Assembly (NCBI GenBank): GCA_038210135.1
Contig: JBBQWZ010000023.1
Coordinates: 1-64,000, forward strand
DNA: 64,000 bases
Direction of reading: 5' to 3'
Origin: JBBQWZ01 sp038210135
Lineage (GTDB): Bacteria; Acidobacteriota; Terriglobia; Bryobacterales; Bryobacteraceae
The notes under the pieces are model-generated. The model ran no database searches, had not been told where the DNA came from, and saw only the letters and a list, made by a program, of their open reading frames with translations. Both the position numbers and the translations under genes were made by a program. Positions 16,460 through 24,626 of the stretch are shown in pieces; the stretch's first letter is position 1, and the number at the start of each line of letters is the position of its first letter.

Positions 16460-16484
16460 GCACAGGCCGGAGGCCGATACCACG
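16460..16484. repeat. CAGGCCGGAGGCC-type intergenic element, third copy
   Basis: GCACAGGCCGGAGGCCGATACCAC is the same family as the two copies near 14811-14871. It lies immediately downstream of the DUF350 stop on the minus strand. Confidence 0.7.
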
Positions 16485-16488
16485 ATGC

Positions 16489-16701
16489 CTAGTGGACGGC
16501 GGCGGCAATGATGATGCACATGCCTAACGCTCCGGCGCCGACGAAGATAGCGAGGGCGACGTTTTTGTCTTCGACGATTTCCTTCCAAAGGTCGTAGGGC
16601 GTCAACCAGTCCACGAAGGCGAACGAGCCCGCGAAGATCACGATGCCCAGCAGCGCGTAGACGATCGCGTTGACAAAATGTCCAATTTCAAATCCAGCCA
16701 T
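16489..16701 (-). CDS. DUF350 family small membrane protein
   Basis: This 70-aa protein has two hydrophobic helices, FVNAIVYALLGIVIFAGSF (about 9-27) and VALAIFVGAGALGMCIIIAA (about 48-67), joined by the polar DWLTPYDLWKEIVEDKN. That loop matches DUF350 proteins such as E. coli YjfL. The family is usually about 130 aa with two such repeats; this copy is a single unit. Its ATG follows three bases after the stop of the 62-aa ORF, with a strong GGGAGG Shine-Dalgarno overlapping that ORF's end. The membership in the SPFH/DUF4178/polyamine cluster suggests a role in the membrane part of that system. The biochemical function is unknown. Confidence 0.82.
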   Translation of the reverse strand: MAGFEIGHFVNAIVYALLGIVIFAGSFAFVDWLTPYDLWKEIVEDKNVALAIFVGAGALGMCIIIAAAVH

Positions 16702-16704
16702 GTT

Positions 16705-16893
16705 TTACTTTCCTCCCGTGTACCGCGAGTAATAAGCATAATGCGAACGGTACGCGCCTGGGTTGTCGCGAACCGTCTTGGGGACGTCTTTGACGACGTC
16801 CGGTTTCGTGGCAAGCCATCCCTGCATGCCGCCGACGCTGGCTATGCCGAGGAGCCCGATTCCGTAGAGCAGATAAAGCGGATGTGAAAACAT
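16705..16893 (-). CDS. 62-aa single-pass membrane peptide of the DUF350 cluster
   Basis: The short ORF encodes one N-terminal hydrophobic helix (HPLYLLYGIGLLGIASVGGM, about 4-23) and a polar, Tyr-rich tail ending YRSHYAYYSRYTGGK. It is preceded by GAGGA about nine bases before the ATG. It is packed between the DUF4178-like gene (20-bp gap) and DUF350 (3-bp gap), so it is almost certainly part of the operon. I do not recognise a named family. Confidence 0.75.
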   Translation of the reverse strand: MFSHPLYLLYGIGLLGIASVGGMQGWLATKPDVVKDVPKTVRDNPGAYRSHYAYYSRYTGGK

Positions 16894-16913
16894 GTCTGGG
16901 TTGTCCTCTGTAA

Positions 16914-18311
16914 TTAGTCGTCTGACGACGATGACGATGATGACGACGAACCGGTGGCGTAATCGCTTTCCGCCCAGCGGCGGCTATTGAACGAGGCTGC
17001 CTGGATCGAGCGCCAGATCGGCGGAATCGGCAGCAAAAGAATCACGATCCAGAACAGCGAGAAGGTCGGCAGATCGTGCGTGAGAGTAAGTTCGTAGCTC
17101 ATGGCAACGGGTGGCTTCTCCGCGGTGGCAGCCGCCGCAGCCGCGGCGCGCGGCGAGAGCGGAGAGACGTAGCCGGACGTGCGGGGCGCGGGGAGACCCT
17201 TGTCCATCTCCGGTTCGACGCGCAGGTAATAGTGGCCGGGCGGGATGCCGGGGACCAGCATGGTGGCGTTCGGATCGCCCTCGTTCCAGGATTCGTCGCT
17301 ATCGGAGCCGAAGTAGTAACTGACCTCTTTCCCGAAGTTGTAAGCGGTTCCGGTGTCGTCGTTGATCAGTGCGAAGTTGAAGGCGGCCCAATTGTTCGAC
17401 AGGCTGGTTTTGATCGCCAGTTCGACGTTCTTGGTGCCCTTCAATTCAAAGACGGGAGTAACAAAAGAAGGTTCGGGCGCGAGGGGCGCGAAGGAATAGC
17501 TCTGATGGAAGACGACTTCGTGTTTCGCCACGGCCGACATCACGATTGCCGCGACCACCAGCAGTACCATCAGCAGGAACATCAGTCCCCACAATCCACC
17601 GACCTTGCCCTCATAAGGAGAAGGCTGGTTGGCATAGGTACCTTGCACGGGCGGAGGCGCGCCGGGAAGCCGGAAGCCCTGCCAGATCTCAGTGCCTGGA
17701 GTGTATTCGCCGAGTGACCAATTGACCTCGTCGGTGGTGGTCTCGGCGGAGAGCATGTACGGCGGAGAGACGTAGTCGTCGGCACCCACGGGATCGCCGA
17801 GCTTCACCTGCCAGGGGAATTCACCGAGCACGAAGCCGGTGTTGGCGGTGGCGTGCGAGAAGTGCTGATAGCTCTTGCCTTGGTATTTGACCTTGGGGCG
17901 ACTTCCTGCTACCGGCTCCGGGATCGAGTCGATGGCGGTGACGAAGTTCCAGTGTCCGTTGTATTCGACCAGGTAGCGGAAGCCCTTATAGGGGTTGAAC
18001 AGAACGTACTCGCTCCACTCATACCAGGTTCCGTCCACTTCAACAGCGCGGGTTTGAAAGCCGATGCAGTCCCAGTCGATGCCCTTGAGCCGGCCGCGCG
18101 AACCGAGCGGGATCAGCGGCGTCCGCGTCAGCTGCTGCTGGAAATCGTGCAGGATTTTGACGTTCGGCTCGGAGGTGTCGAGCATCGTGCCGCAACTCGG
18201 GCACGTGACGCGCAGGGTATGGGCGAAGCCTTTGAGCTCGACCGCGTTGCCGCAGTTGGGGCAGTTGAGGCCGCGTGCTTTGACGATTGGCGCGGTGACG
18301 ACGGGTCCCAT
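16914..18311 (-). CDS. Zinc-ribbon, DUF4178-like, two-helix membrane protein
   Basis: The 465-aa protein opens with a CxxC...CxxC zinc ribbon (Cys17, Cys20, Cys37, Cys40). A beta-rich module follows (about 60-210) with the pattern GSRGRLKGIDWDCIGFQ, WYEWSEYVLFNPYKGFRYL and GHWNFV, which I take to be the DUF4178 domain. A membrane helix (about 236-260), an extracytoplasmic beta domain (about 265-400) and a second helix near 420-438 complete it. It ends in a Ser/Asp tract (SSSSSSSSDD). Its ATG directly abuts the TAA of the upstream 222-aa gene, so the two zinc-ribbon proteins are coupled and probably paralogous. It may sense or scaffold at the membrane together with the SPFH and DUF350 proteins; this is inference. 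Confidence 0.82.
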   Translation of the reverse strand: MGPVVTAPIVKARGLNCPNCGNAVELKGFAHTLRVTCPSCGTMLDTSEPNVKILHDFQQQLTRTPLIPLGSRGRLKGIDWDCIGFQTRAVEVDGTWYEWSEYVLFNPYKGFRYLVEYNGHWNFVTAIDSIPEPVAGSRPKVKYQGKSYQHFSHATANTGFVLGEFPWQVKLGDPVGADDYVSPPYMLSAETTTDEVNWSLGEYTPGTEIWQGFRLPGAPPPVQGTYANQPSPYEGKVGGLWGLMFLLMVLLVVAAIVMSAVAKHEVVFHQSYSFAPLAPEPSFVTPVFELKGTKNVELAIKTSLSNNWAAFNFALINDDTGTAYNFGKEVSYYFGSDSDESWNEGDPNATMLVPGIPPGHYYLRVEPEMDKGLPAPRTSGYVSPLSPRAAAAAAATAEKPPVAMSYELTLTHDLPTFSLFWIVILLLPIPPIWRSIQAASFNSRRWAESDYATGSSSSSSSSSDD

Positions 18312-18980
18312 TTAGTAGTTCGCCCCCGGAGCGGCTTGGCCGGTCAGCGTCCAACCTTCAAATTCGCGAACGTTCTTCAGATTCAGCTCTTCGTAATCGA
18401 CCGATTGACCGAGAAACAGCAGCGGCGGATTCTCGGAGTAATCCAGGGTAGCGAACTCGCGGCCCCGGCTGCGGAGGTCGATGAACGAGACTTGGGACTT
18501 GTCCCAGAACTGAAAGGGAAGCTCGCCTTGGACGCCGCGATACATGGCGACGGTACGCGACGTGACTTCGAAATCGACGTTGTTGAACGTGAAATGCGCG
18601 CCGCGGAAGGCCTCGTTCGGGGAGGGCAGGCCCTGCGGCGGCTGAATGAACGAGATCGCGTAGTTGGCTTGCGCGTCCGAAATCCAACCCGAAGTTCCGT
18701 CGCTGAAGACGGCGTGCCATTCGTTCCAAACTCCAAGATCGTATTCGTAGATGATGCGTCCGATGATCTGAAAAGAGCGGCCGTTCCAGGAGCCTTCGGT
18801 AAGGATCTGAATGGGCGATGCATCGGGCGGCAGATCGGCAACCACGCCAACGCGCTTGATATCGACGTCCGAGCGAACGAGGATTGACTTGCAGAATTCG
18901 CAGGTGGTCTGGACGGCGCTTGACCAGCGAAACTGCACGGGAGCCCCGCAATTGGGGCAGTTTGCGTTGGGCTGGCTCAT
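18312..18980 (-). CDS. Zinc-ribbon DUF4178-like soluble protein
   Basis: The 222-aa protein has a CxxC...CxxC zinc ribbon at the N-terminus (Cys8, Cys11, Cys27, Cys30). A beta-rich module follows with SWNGRSFQIIGRIIYEYD, VWNEWHAVFSDGTSGWI and FTFNNVDFEV. The order WxGxxFxIxGRI...WxEWxxxFxDG is the pattern I associate with DUF4178. It lacks membrane helices. AGGA lies eight bases before the ATG. Its stop is immediately followed by the ATG of the longer membrane paralogue. Recurrent linkage of such proteins with AdoMetDC and spermidine synthase is known to me as a gene-neighbourhood observation, not as a defined pathway. Confidence 0.82.
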   Translation of the reverse strand: MSQPNANCPNCGAPVQFRWSSAVQTTCEFCKSILVRSDVDIKRVGVVADLPPDASPIQILTEGSWNGRSFQIIGRIIYEYDLGVWNEWHAVFSDGTSGWISDAQANYAISFIQPPQGLPSPNEAFRGAHFTFNNVDFEVTSRTVAMYRGVQGELPFQFWDKSQVSFIDLRSRGREFATLDYSENPPLLFLGQSVDYEELNLKNVREFEGWTLTGQAAPGANY

Positions 18981-19045
18981 CGATCGATCCTAATCGGTTC
19001 CGTCATTTTTTCAAATGCCAACATCGTTTCCAAGGTCCGCAGCGG

Positions 19046-19405
19046 CTAGTCTCCGGCTGCGTAATGCCGTTCGAGACGGCGCACCTGCACGTCGTGCGCG
19101 CCGAATGCTTCGCGGAAGTAGGCCGCGAAATCCCAGTCCGGTCGGGGCCGGCAGCAGAATACATTCAAACACAAAGACCCATGCTCGGGAAAGGTGTGGC
19201 AGGCGAGATGGGATTCGGCTAGCAGATCGAGGCCGGTGATTCCGCCGGTGACGGGGAATTGATGCCAGACGGGCTTGTCGACCGGATGCAAGTCGAGCGC
19301 CTGGCAAAGGCGCTCGAACATGGCTTTCAATTTGTCGAGATCGGCGAGACCCGCGGGTTCGCACCCGTAGGCCTCGACGATCCATTCACAGCCGGAGGTA
19401 GTCAT
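19046..19405 (-). CDS. speD: S-adenosylmethionine decarboxylase family protein (SpeD-like)
   Basis: The 119-aa protein matches the bacterial class 1b AdoMetDC proenzyme. It has LLAESHLACHTFPEHG at 62-76, where Glu64-Ser65 is the expected self-cleavage site that converts Ser65 into the pyruvoyl cofactor, and His70 is the processing His. It also has LCLNVFCC at 78-85, which supplies the conserved catalytic Cys region. The family length is about 115-130 aa. It would decarboxylate SAM to give the aminopropyl donor for the SpeE-like enzyme of the same cluster. The canonical RG motif after the Cys is altered to CRPRP, so activity should be tested rather than assumed. The gaps to the neighbours are 65-75 bp. 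Confidence 0.88.
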   Translation of the reverse strand: MTTSGCEWIVEAYGCEPAGLADLDKLKAMFERLCQALDLHPVDKPVWHQFPVTGGITGLDLLAESHLACHTFPEHGSLCLNVFCCRPRPDWDFAAYFREAFGAHDVQVRRLERHYAAGD

Positions 19406-19440
19406 GCTGGTATTTCGGAGTTTAGTTTTTGCAAAGGAAT

Positions 19441-19460
19441 CCCCGCCCTTACGGGCGGGG
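19441..19460. repeat. Perfect 20-bp palindromic element CCCCGCCC-TTAC-GGGCGGGG, copy 1
   Basis: An 8-bp perfect GC stem with a 4-nt loop lies between the SPFH stop (19480) and speD start (19405). The same element in inverse orientation is at 54594-54613. No U-run follows, so it is a dispersed palindrome rather than a textbook terminator. It may still reduce read-through into speD. Confidence 0.75.
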
Positions 19461-19479
19461 CTATATCCAAATTACGCGA

Positions 19480-20592
19480 TCACTGCGCTCCGCCGCACTC
19501 CGGGCAGAACTTCGCGACCCGCGGAATCTTGTTTCCGCAGTTGGAGCAGAATTTCGTCTCGCCGGCGACCGGCGGAACGCCCGCTACCGTGGACGGTGCT
19601 TGCGCTGGCGGAGGCATCGGCGGTGCGTTCTGCACCGGCGGCTGCTGGTATCCGCCTCCGCCTTGCGGCGGCGGTTGGGGAGGCTGATTCTGCATCGGGG
19701 GTTGGCCGTAGCCGCCTCCGCCACCTTGTTGCGGCTGCTGGAACGCATTGGCGAACTGCTGGCCCATCATGACGCCGGCGCCCAAGCCGACACCCATTCC
19801 AGCGATTCCGCCGCCTTCGTTGGCCGCGGCGATCGGGAGCGAGTTTGCGACCTGATACTGCGTGAATTTGTTCATGTCGCCGATCATGTTCATGCCGATG
19901 CGCGTATCGAGCAGCTTTTGCAGTTCTTCTGGCAGCGAAAGGTTTTCGACGACGAACGTGTCGAGCACGAGGCCTAGTTCGGCGAACATCGGCTTCAGCC
20001 CCTCGGCGATTTTGTTGCCGAGTTCCATCTGGTTGGCAGCCATGTCGAGGAACGGAACCTGACTTTGCGCGAACGCGCCAGTCATGCTGCCGATGATCGA
20101 ATTCTTCAGCTGACCTTCGATTTCGGGCACCGTGTAGGTTTCGCGCGTGCCGCTGATCTTGGTGTGGAAGGCGCGTGGATCCGCGAGATGCCACGAGTAA
20201 ATTCCGTAGGCGCGCATGCGCACCATTCCGAAATCCTTGTCGCGGACCGTGATCGGCGTCGCGGTGCCCCAACGCTGGTTGACCTGTTGCCGGGTGGAGA
20301 AGAAATAAACGTCGCTCTTGAACGGGCTCAGGAACATCTTGTCCCAGTTCATGAGGTTGGTTAACAGTGGAATGGTCTGCGTGTTCAGCGTGTAAAGGCC
20401 GGGCCCAAACACGTCGGCCATACGGCCCTCGTTGACGAATGCCGCCATCTGCGATTCACGAACGGTGAGCTTGCCGCCGTTCTGAATCTCCATGTCCTGC
20501 ATGGGAAAGCGGTAACTGAGCACGCCATCCGTCTGTTCGGTCCAGTGGATGACGTCAATAAATTGTTTCTTTAGGAAGTCCTTGATGGACAT
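19480..20592 (-). CDS. SPFH-domain protein with C-terminal zinc ribbon (YdjI/virion-core-like)
   Basis: The 370-aa protein has an SPFH/band-7-like domain (about 30-235) of the kind annotated as virion core protein or YdjI, with DGVLSYRFPMQDMEIQNG, RESQMAAFVNEG and GPGLYTLNTQTIPLL. A Gly/Pro/Gln-rich low-complexity linker follows (about 265-340), then a terminal CxxC...CxxC zinc ribbon (Cys349, Cys352, Cys363, Cys366). SPFH proteins form oligomeric membrane-associated assemblies. This one lacks a transmembrane helix, so it probably docks on membrane partners such as the DUF350 or DUF4178-like proteins. It is the first gene of the seven-gene minus-strand cluster. A strong hairpin at 20703-20735 isolates it from the upstream M36 peptidase gene. 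Confidence 0.87.
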   Translation of the reverse strand: MSIKDFLKKQFIDVIHWTEQTDGVLSYRFPMQDMEIQNGGKLTVRESQMAAFVNEGRMADVFGPGLYTLNTQTIPLLTNLMNWDKMFLSPFKSDVYFFSTRQQVNQRWGTATPITVRDKDFGMVRMRAYGIYSWHLADPRAFHTKISGTRETYTVPEIEGQLKNSIIGSMTGAFAQSQVPFLDMAANQMELGNKIAEGLKPMFAELGLVLDTFVVENLSLPEELQKLLDTRIGMNMIGDMNKFTQYQVANSLPIAAANEGGGIAGMGVGLGAGVMMGQQFANAFQQPQQGGGGGYGQPPMQNQPPQPPPQGGGGYQQPPVQNAPPMPPPAQAPSTVAGVPPVAGETKFCSNCGNKIPRVAKFCPECGGAQ

Positions 20593-20702
20593 AACGTACG
20601 GTTTCCCCTCGTTCTGCCTGGCGGCGGATCAACGTCTGCCGCCGATAAGCATAACGCAAAAAAGGGGCAGAATGTTCCGGTAATCGAATTCTCAACGATG
20701 GA

Positions 20703-20735
20703 TGCGGACGCCGTTCCGCGGAACGAGCGTCCGCA
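20703..20735. terminator. Long GC-rich hairpin downstream of the M36 peptidase gene
   Basis: TGCGGACGC and GCGTCCGCA form a 9-bp outer stem around an inner palindrome, CGTTCCGCGGAACG. It begins 11 bp after the M36 stop on the minus strand. There is no U-tract, but the position and strength suggest transcript-end formation. It separates the peptidase unit from the SPFH operon. Confidence 0.55.
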
Positions 20736-20745
20736 AGCGCAGGCA

Positions 20746-23700
20746 TTAATTGGCGATGTTCACCGACGCGCCATCGTAGTTGTCGGCCGGTCCCCAGGAC
20801 ACTTGGCCCCGGCTGTTCCGCACAACCACCTGAATCAGGTGCGGACCGTTCGGCAGCGTCCGTGTATCGAAGGCGTAGTGGAACCCGATGTTCGGGCAGG
20901 CGGCGACGTTCGGCAGCGCCTTGCACGCATCGGTGGCTGGCAGTCCGATCTGCGCGGTGTAGGAGTAGACGCCATCGATCACGACCAACGCCGACGTGAC
21001 GCGCGCGGTATCGGTCTGGTATGCGTAGCCGTCGATGTCAACGACACCTTTGAGCGTGTCGCCCTGCTTGAACGACGTCACGACGACAACCGCGGCCGGC
21101 GCAACGGCGCCGTTCTTCACCGTGAAGGAGACGGGCAGATCGGGGAACGTAGTGAAGCGGCCGAGCGCGTCGCGAACCCGGATCTGCAGTGTGTGAGTTC
21201 CGTCAGATAGTGTTTGCCTGGTGCTGGTCGTATCGATCGTCGCCGAGATTCCAACCGCCGGGCAGTTGGGGGGCAGCGGAGCGGGTAGCGCGCCGCAGAT
21301 GTCGGTTCGCGTCAGACCATAGCGTCCTCCGGCGTACGTCAAGCCGTCGATCAGGATGTCGGCCGAAGAAATACGAACTCCGGTGGCGTAAGCGTATCCG
21401 CGGACAGTGAGCGAGCCGGTGACGGAATCGCCCGCGAGGGGCAGTTCGACTTTTCCGACCACCGGGCTCGCGGTCGAAGCATCGACCGTGAAGGCCTGCG
21501 GTTGAGCAGGGAAGTCGGTGAAACCGCCGCGCGCATTAGTGACACGTACCTGGATGGTGTGCGCTCCGGGAGTAAGTCCGTTGCCGGCCAGATCGATCTG
21601 CACGGCGTAGCCGCCGCAAGCGGCTTGTCCGCCTTTGCAAACGTCGGGGCGCAAAGCGGCCGCCGTTGTATTCGCCAGGGCCCTTCCGTCGACAAAAATA
21701 TCGACCCGCGAAATTGGCAGGTCGGTATCGGCCGCGTAGCCGCTGACGACCAGGTTGTCTTTGACAGTGGCGTCGGCGGCGGGAACTTCCAACTTGCCGG
21801 TGGGGAAGTCAGAGAACCCGAACGGCGGCAGGAAGTTGAAGGCGACTCGATTGAATGTGGGCAGGATGTAGTTCGGCGCGTAGGTTTCGCGACCGTTTGA
21901 GATACCCATGGTGGTCGCTCGGCCGCATCCTGGCGGGATGTAGGCGCTCGACGGATTGGCGTTGTCGCCGTAGGAGAAGAAAATCTGGCCGTCGTCGCGC
22001 AGGGTAGCGGAGAAATTCATCGGCGTCCCCTGGAAGAAGAACGGATCGTACGTCACGGTCTGCCAGCGGATGGTGGCCGTATTGGCGGTGGAACTGAAGT
22101 AGACGCCATCGGTGGCGGTGCCGAAGTCCGCCTGGTTCCAGAGCGGCGCGATGGTCGGCTGCAATGCGAGGGACGACGCGTCCTGGCAGGCCGAGAACGG
22201 CGGGAAGTCGAACATCAGCGCACCGTTCAGATCGGCGATGACGGTCCGATAGGTTTTGCCGAAGAATGGGAAATCGAAGGGCAGCGCGATGCGGCCGTAC
22301 AGATTCTGGTCCACTTCCGTGACCCGGCGTTCGGTAGACGCGGGGGGCGTAAAGGAAGCGATCTGGCGGAGGAAATATGGCTGCTGGGTATTCAGCGTGG
22401 TTTGGATCAACGCGCTGCCGGATCCGGTATCGCCATCGAAATAGTAGGCGCTGACGGCGTCGCCTGGAACGATCTTAAGAACGCCGCTGTTCTTGGCGAT
22501 GCCGGTGCCGCTGGTTGTGGATCCAACCGTTCCGATGAAGAGGGAGCCCTGCCGCGCGAGCACGATCTCTTCGCTGTCGCCGGAACTCGCGGTGAGGACC
22601 ACACGCGCGGAACTTGAATTCAGGTTGGTGTCGCTGAGCAGAACGCGAATGGTTTCGCCGGCGGTCAGCGGATTGTCGAGGATCTTCAGAATGCCTTTGC
22701 CGGTGGGCACGTCGCTCGACGAGACGACGAATTCGGAATCGGAACTCGGCGTATACGCGAGGGCGCCGAAGCCGCGCCTGGCGAAAGCGGTCCACAACAG
22801 GTTCTGGTTGGCGCCTTTGTAGTCGACGCGGTCCGCGAGAAGAATGGCGTCGCGGGCGTCCACCATCGACGGCCGGGGGACGCTGAGCTTCATGCCGTCG
22901 AGGACCAGAAGATTCGCGCGGGCGCGTCCGTCGGCATCGCCGTATTGCTTGATCATGGCGGCTCGGACTTCCCACAAGGCCGACATCCAGATTTCGCCAT
23001 CGGCATGAACTTCGGCGAACGGAATCACTTTACCGAGCGCGGCGAAGGTCAGGTTGTTCACCGCGAAGTCCGTCGAATAAGGACGGGTGCGGAAACTGCC
23101 GGAGCCCCACACCTGGCTCATGTATTCCGCAATGACGTAGATGCCGTCGGCGGGGGTGTTTGCGGGCGTGCTGAACTCAAGGCCGAAATAATCGCTCCAG
23201 GCTTCGCCCATGGCCGCGCAGTGAAACACCGAATAGCAGCCGGGGATCAGGCGCGTGGAGACGCCGTGAGTGTATTCGTGCACGATGACGTTGGCTTCGA
23301 GCGAACCATCGGTGAAGATGAACGGCGCTTGGTCCGCGATACCGACAAACATCGCAACCATCGAAGGACTGCCATCGGCAGGGGTCCGCGAAGTGAAAAA
23401 GGCGTTCTGCAGGGAAGCAGCGGAGGGCGCGGCCGAGCCGTAGTGAGCATAGCTGTAGACCGCGTCTCCGCCGGTTCCGCCCTTGCCGAAGTTCTCCTGC
23501 TGGAAGTTGCCGGCGGCTTCGTTAAACCCAATCTTGTAAAAGCTGTCGTGCGCGCGGTTGATCCAGTAAAACAAATTGGTGTTGATGGCGTCGCCGAATG
23601 CGATCGGGCTGTTGGGAAACGGAACCGTGATCGGGAAGCTGAAGTCGCCGCTCGGAGCGCTCGTCACACGGGGCGTCGTTAGAAAGGTCCGGCCCAGCGG

Positions 23701-24549
23701 ATTCTCACCGGTAATGGTGTTATTTCCGGCGGTGCGGTTGCCGGTGACCCAGCCCAAGGGCGAGGCGATGGGATCGCCGGTGAATGGAACCAGAACGCGG
23801 TCAACCACCGGTGGAGCGGCACTCAACTTGGTTCCGGGATTTGGATTCGGCTGCGGATTTCCTTTGTCGTAGACCAGACCCTTGGGGCTCTGGCGATGCG
23901 TGGTCGGGAACTTCGCGATGGCGCGTCCGCTGGCGGAATCCACATACACATCCGCGCTGTCGTCGCCGGTCTCGTTGACGACGTTCATGCGCCAGGCCGC
24001 CATTAGAGTTCCATGCACCGCGTACCAGACTGGCGTTCCTTCGACGTCGTCGGCAAGGTTGGCGGAGTAGCGGACGGATCCCGCAGGTTGGTGAGCGCCC
24101 CTCGTTTTTTCGACCGGGAAGAAAGTCTTTTGTTTGTCGGTCGAGACGGATTTTACCGCGGTTCGCACGGCTTTACGCGCGGCGGCGGATTCAAAAAGCG
24201 CCGCATTAAATGACTCCGGCGCGTTGAATAATTCACCGCCGGCCGAGATCACTTGTCCGTCGCGATCAATATGGACGGCAAAATCGGCATTTGCCACCTC
24301 GATGCCTTGAAAGCTCTGGCGATAAGAAAGGTGCGTGACGCCATTGTGTTCGTCGGTGTATTCCTTTGCGAGAAACACGCCTGCGAGCGCCTCCGGCCGC
24401 AGGTTGAAGGCCTGGGCGGCGAACGATTTTCCGATGTCCGCGGGCCGTTGGCGAGAAGCTGCCGTAAGCGGCTTATCCGAAATAAATGTCTTGGATTGAG
24501 GAAATAAAGGACAAGTGAAGAGAAAAATACTGATTGCGAGGCGAACCAT
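20746..24549 (-). CDS. Secreted M36 (fungalysin-type) metallopeptidase with C-terminal Ig-like repeats
   Basis: The 1267-aa exported zinc peptidase starts with a signal peptide (MVRLAISIFLFTCPLFPQS). An FTP/PepSY-like propeptide region (about 60-200) contains THLSYRQSFQGIEVANADF. The M36 catalytic domain follows, with HEYTH at 424-428 and the third zinc ligand Glu449 in GEAWSDYFGLEFS. The C-terminal part has a beta-sandwich region and three tandem Ig-like repeats of about 100 aa. These begin GKLEVPAADATVKDNLVVSG, GKVELPLAGDSVTGSLTVRG and VVVTSFKQGDTLKGVVDIDG. It probably digests extracellular protein. I chose ATG 24549 because AAGGA lies eight bases upstream; ATG 24558 is possible. It starts 77 bp after the stop of the MFS gene on the same strand. 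Confidence 0.92.
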   Translation of the reverse strand: MVRLAISIFLFTCPLFPQSKTFISDKPLTAASRQRPADIGKSFAAQAFNLRPEALAGVFLAKEYTDEHNGVTHLSYRQSFQGIEVANADFAVHIDRDGQVISAGGELFNAPESFNAALFESAAARKAVRTAVKSVSTDKQKTFFPVEKTRGAHQPAGSVRYSANLADDVEGTPVWYAVHGTLMAAWRMNVVNETGDDSADVYVDSASGRAIAKFPTTHRQSPKGLVYDKGNPQPNPNPGTKLSAAPPVVDRVLVPFTGDPIASPLGWVTGNRTAGNNTITGENPLGRTFLTTPRVTSAPSGDFSFPITVPFPNSPIAFGDAINTNLFYWINRAHDSFYKIGFNEAAGNFQQENFGKGGTGGDAVYSYAHYGSAAPSAASLQNAFFTSRTPADGSPSMVAMFVGIADQAPFIFTDGSLEANVIVHEYTHGVSTRLIPGCYSVFHCAAMGEAWSDYFGLEFSTPANTPADGIYVIAEYMSQVWGSGSFRTRPYSTDFAVNNLTFAALGKVIPFAEVHADGEIWMSALWEVRAAMIKQYGDADGRARANLLVLDGMKLSVPRPSMVDARDAILLADRVDYKGANQNLLWTAFARRGFGALAYTPSSDSEFVVSSSDVPTGKGILKILDNPLTAGETIRVLLSDTNLNSSSARVVLTASSGDSEEIVLARQGSLFIGTVGSTTSGTGIAKNSGVLKIVPGDAVSAYYFDGDTGSGSALIQTTLNTQQPYFLRQIASFTPPASTERRVTEVDQNLYGRIALPFDFPFFGKTYRTVIADLNGALMFDFPPFSACQDASSLALQPTIAPLWNQADFGTATDGVYFSSTANTATIRWQTVTYDPFFFQGTPMNFSATLRDDGQIFFSYGDNANPSSAYIPPGCGRATTMGISNGRETYAPNYILPTFNRVAFNFLPPFGFSDFPTGKLEVPAADATVKDNLVVSGYAADTDLPISRVDIFVDGRALANTTAAALRPDVCKGGQAACGGYAVQIDLAGNGLTPGAHTIQVRVTNARGGFTDFPAQPQAFTVDASTASPVVGKVELPLAGDSVTGSLTVRGYAYATGVRISSADILIDGLTYAGGRYGLTRTDICGALPAPLPPNCPAVGISATIDTTSTRQTLSDGTHTLQIRVRDALGRFTTFPDLPVSFTVKNGAVAPAAVVVVTSFKQGDTLKGVVDIDGYAYQTDTARVTSALVVIDGVYSYTAQIGLPATDACKALPNVAACPNIGFHYAFDTRTLPNGPHLIQVVVRNSRGQVSWGPADNYDGASVNIAN

Positions 24550-24626
24550 TCGGTACATCCTTGTGAAACGGTGAGACAAACGGATGATAGCAGACACACC
24601 GCGAGGCGCGAAATCGCGTGCGTCTT

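Noticed and set aside
16386..16488. Riboswitch upstream of the speE-like gene
   Set aside because: The gap holds one simple GC hairpin and a dispersed repeat. No conserved aptamer layout for SAM or polyamines could be drawn.
22945..23682. Plus-strand open frame (245 codons) opposite the M36 gene
   Set aside because: Antisense to the catalytic domain of a clearly coding metallopeptidase; composition of a shadow.
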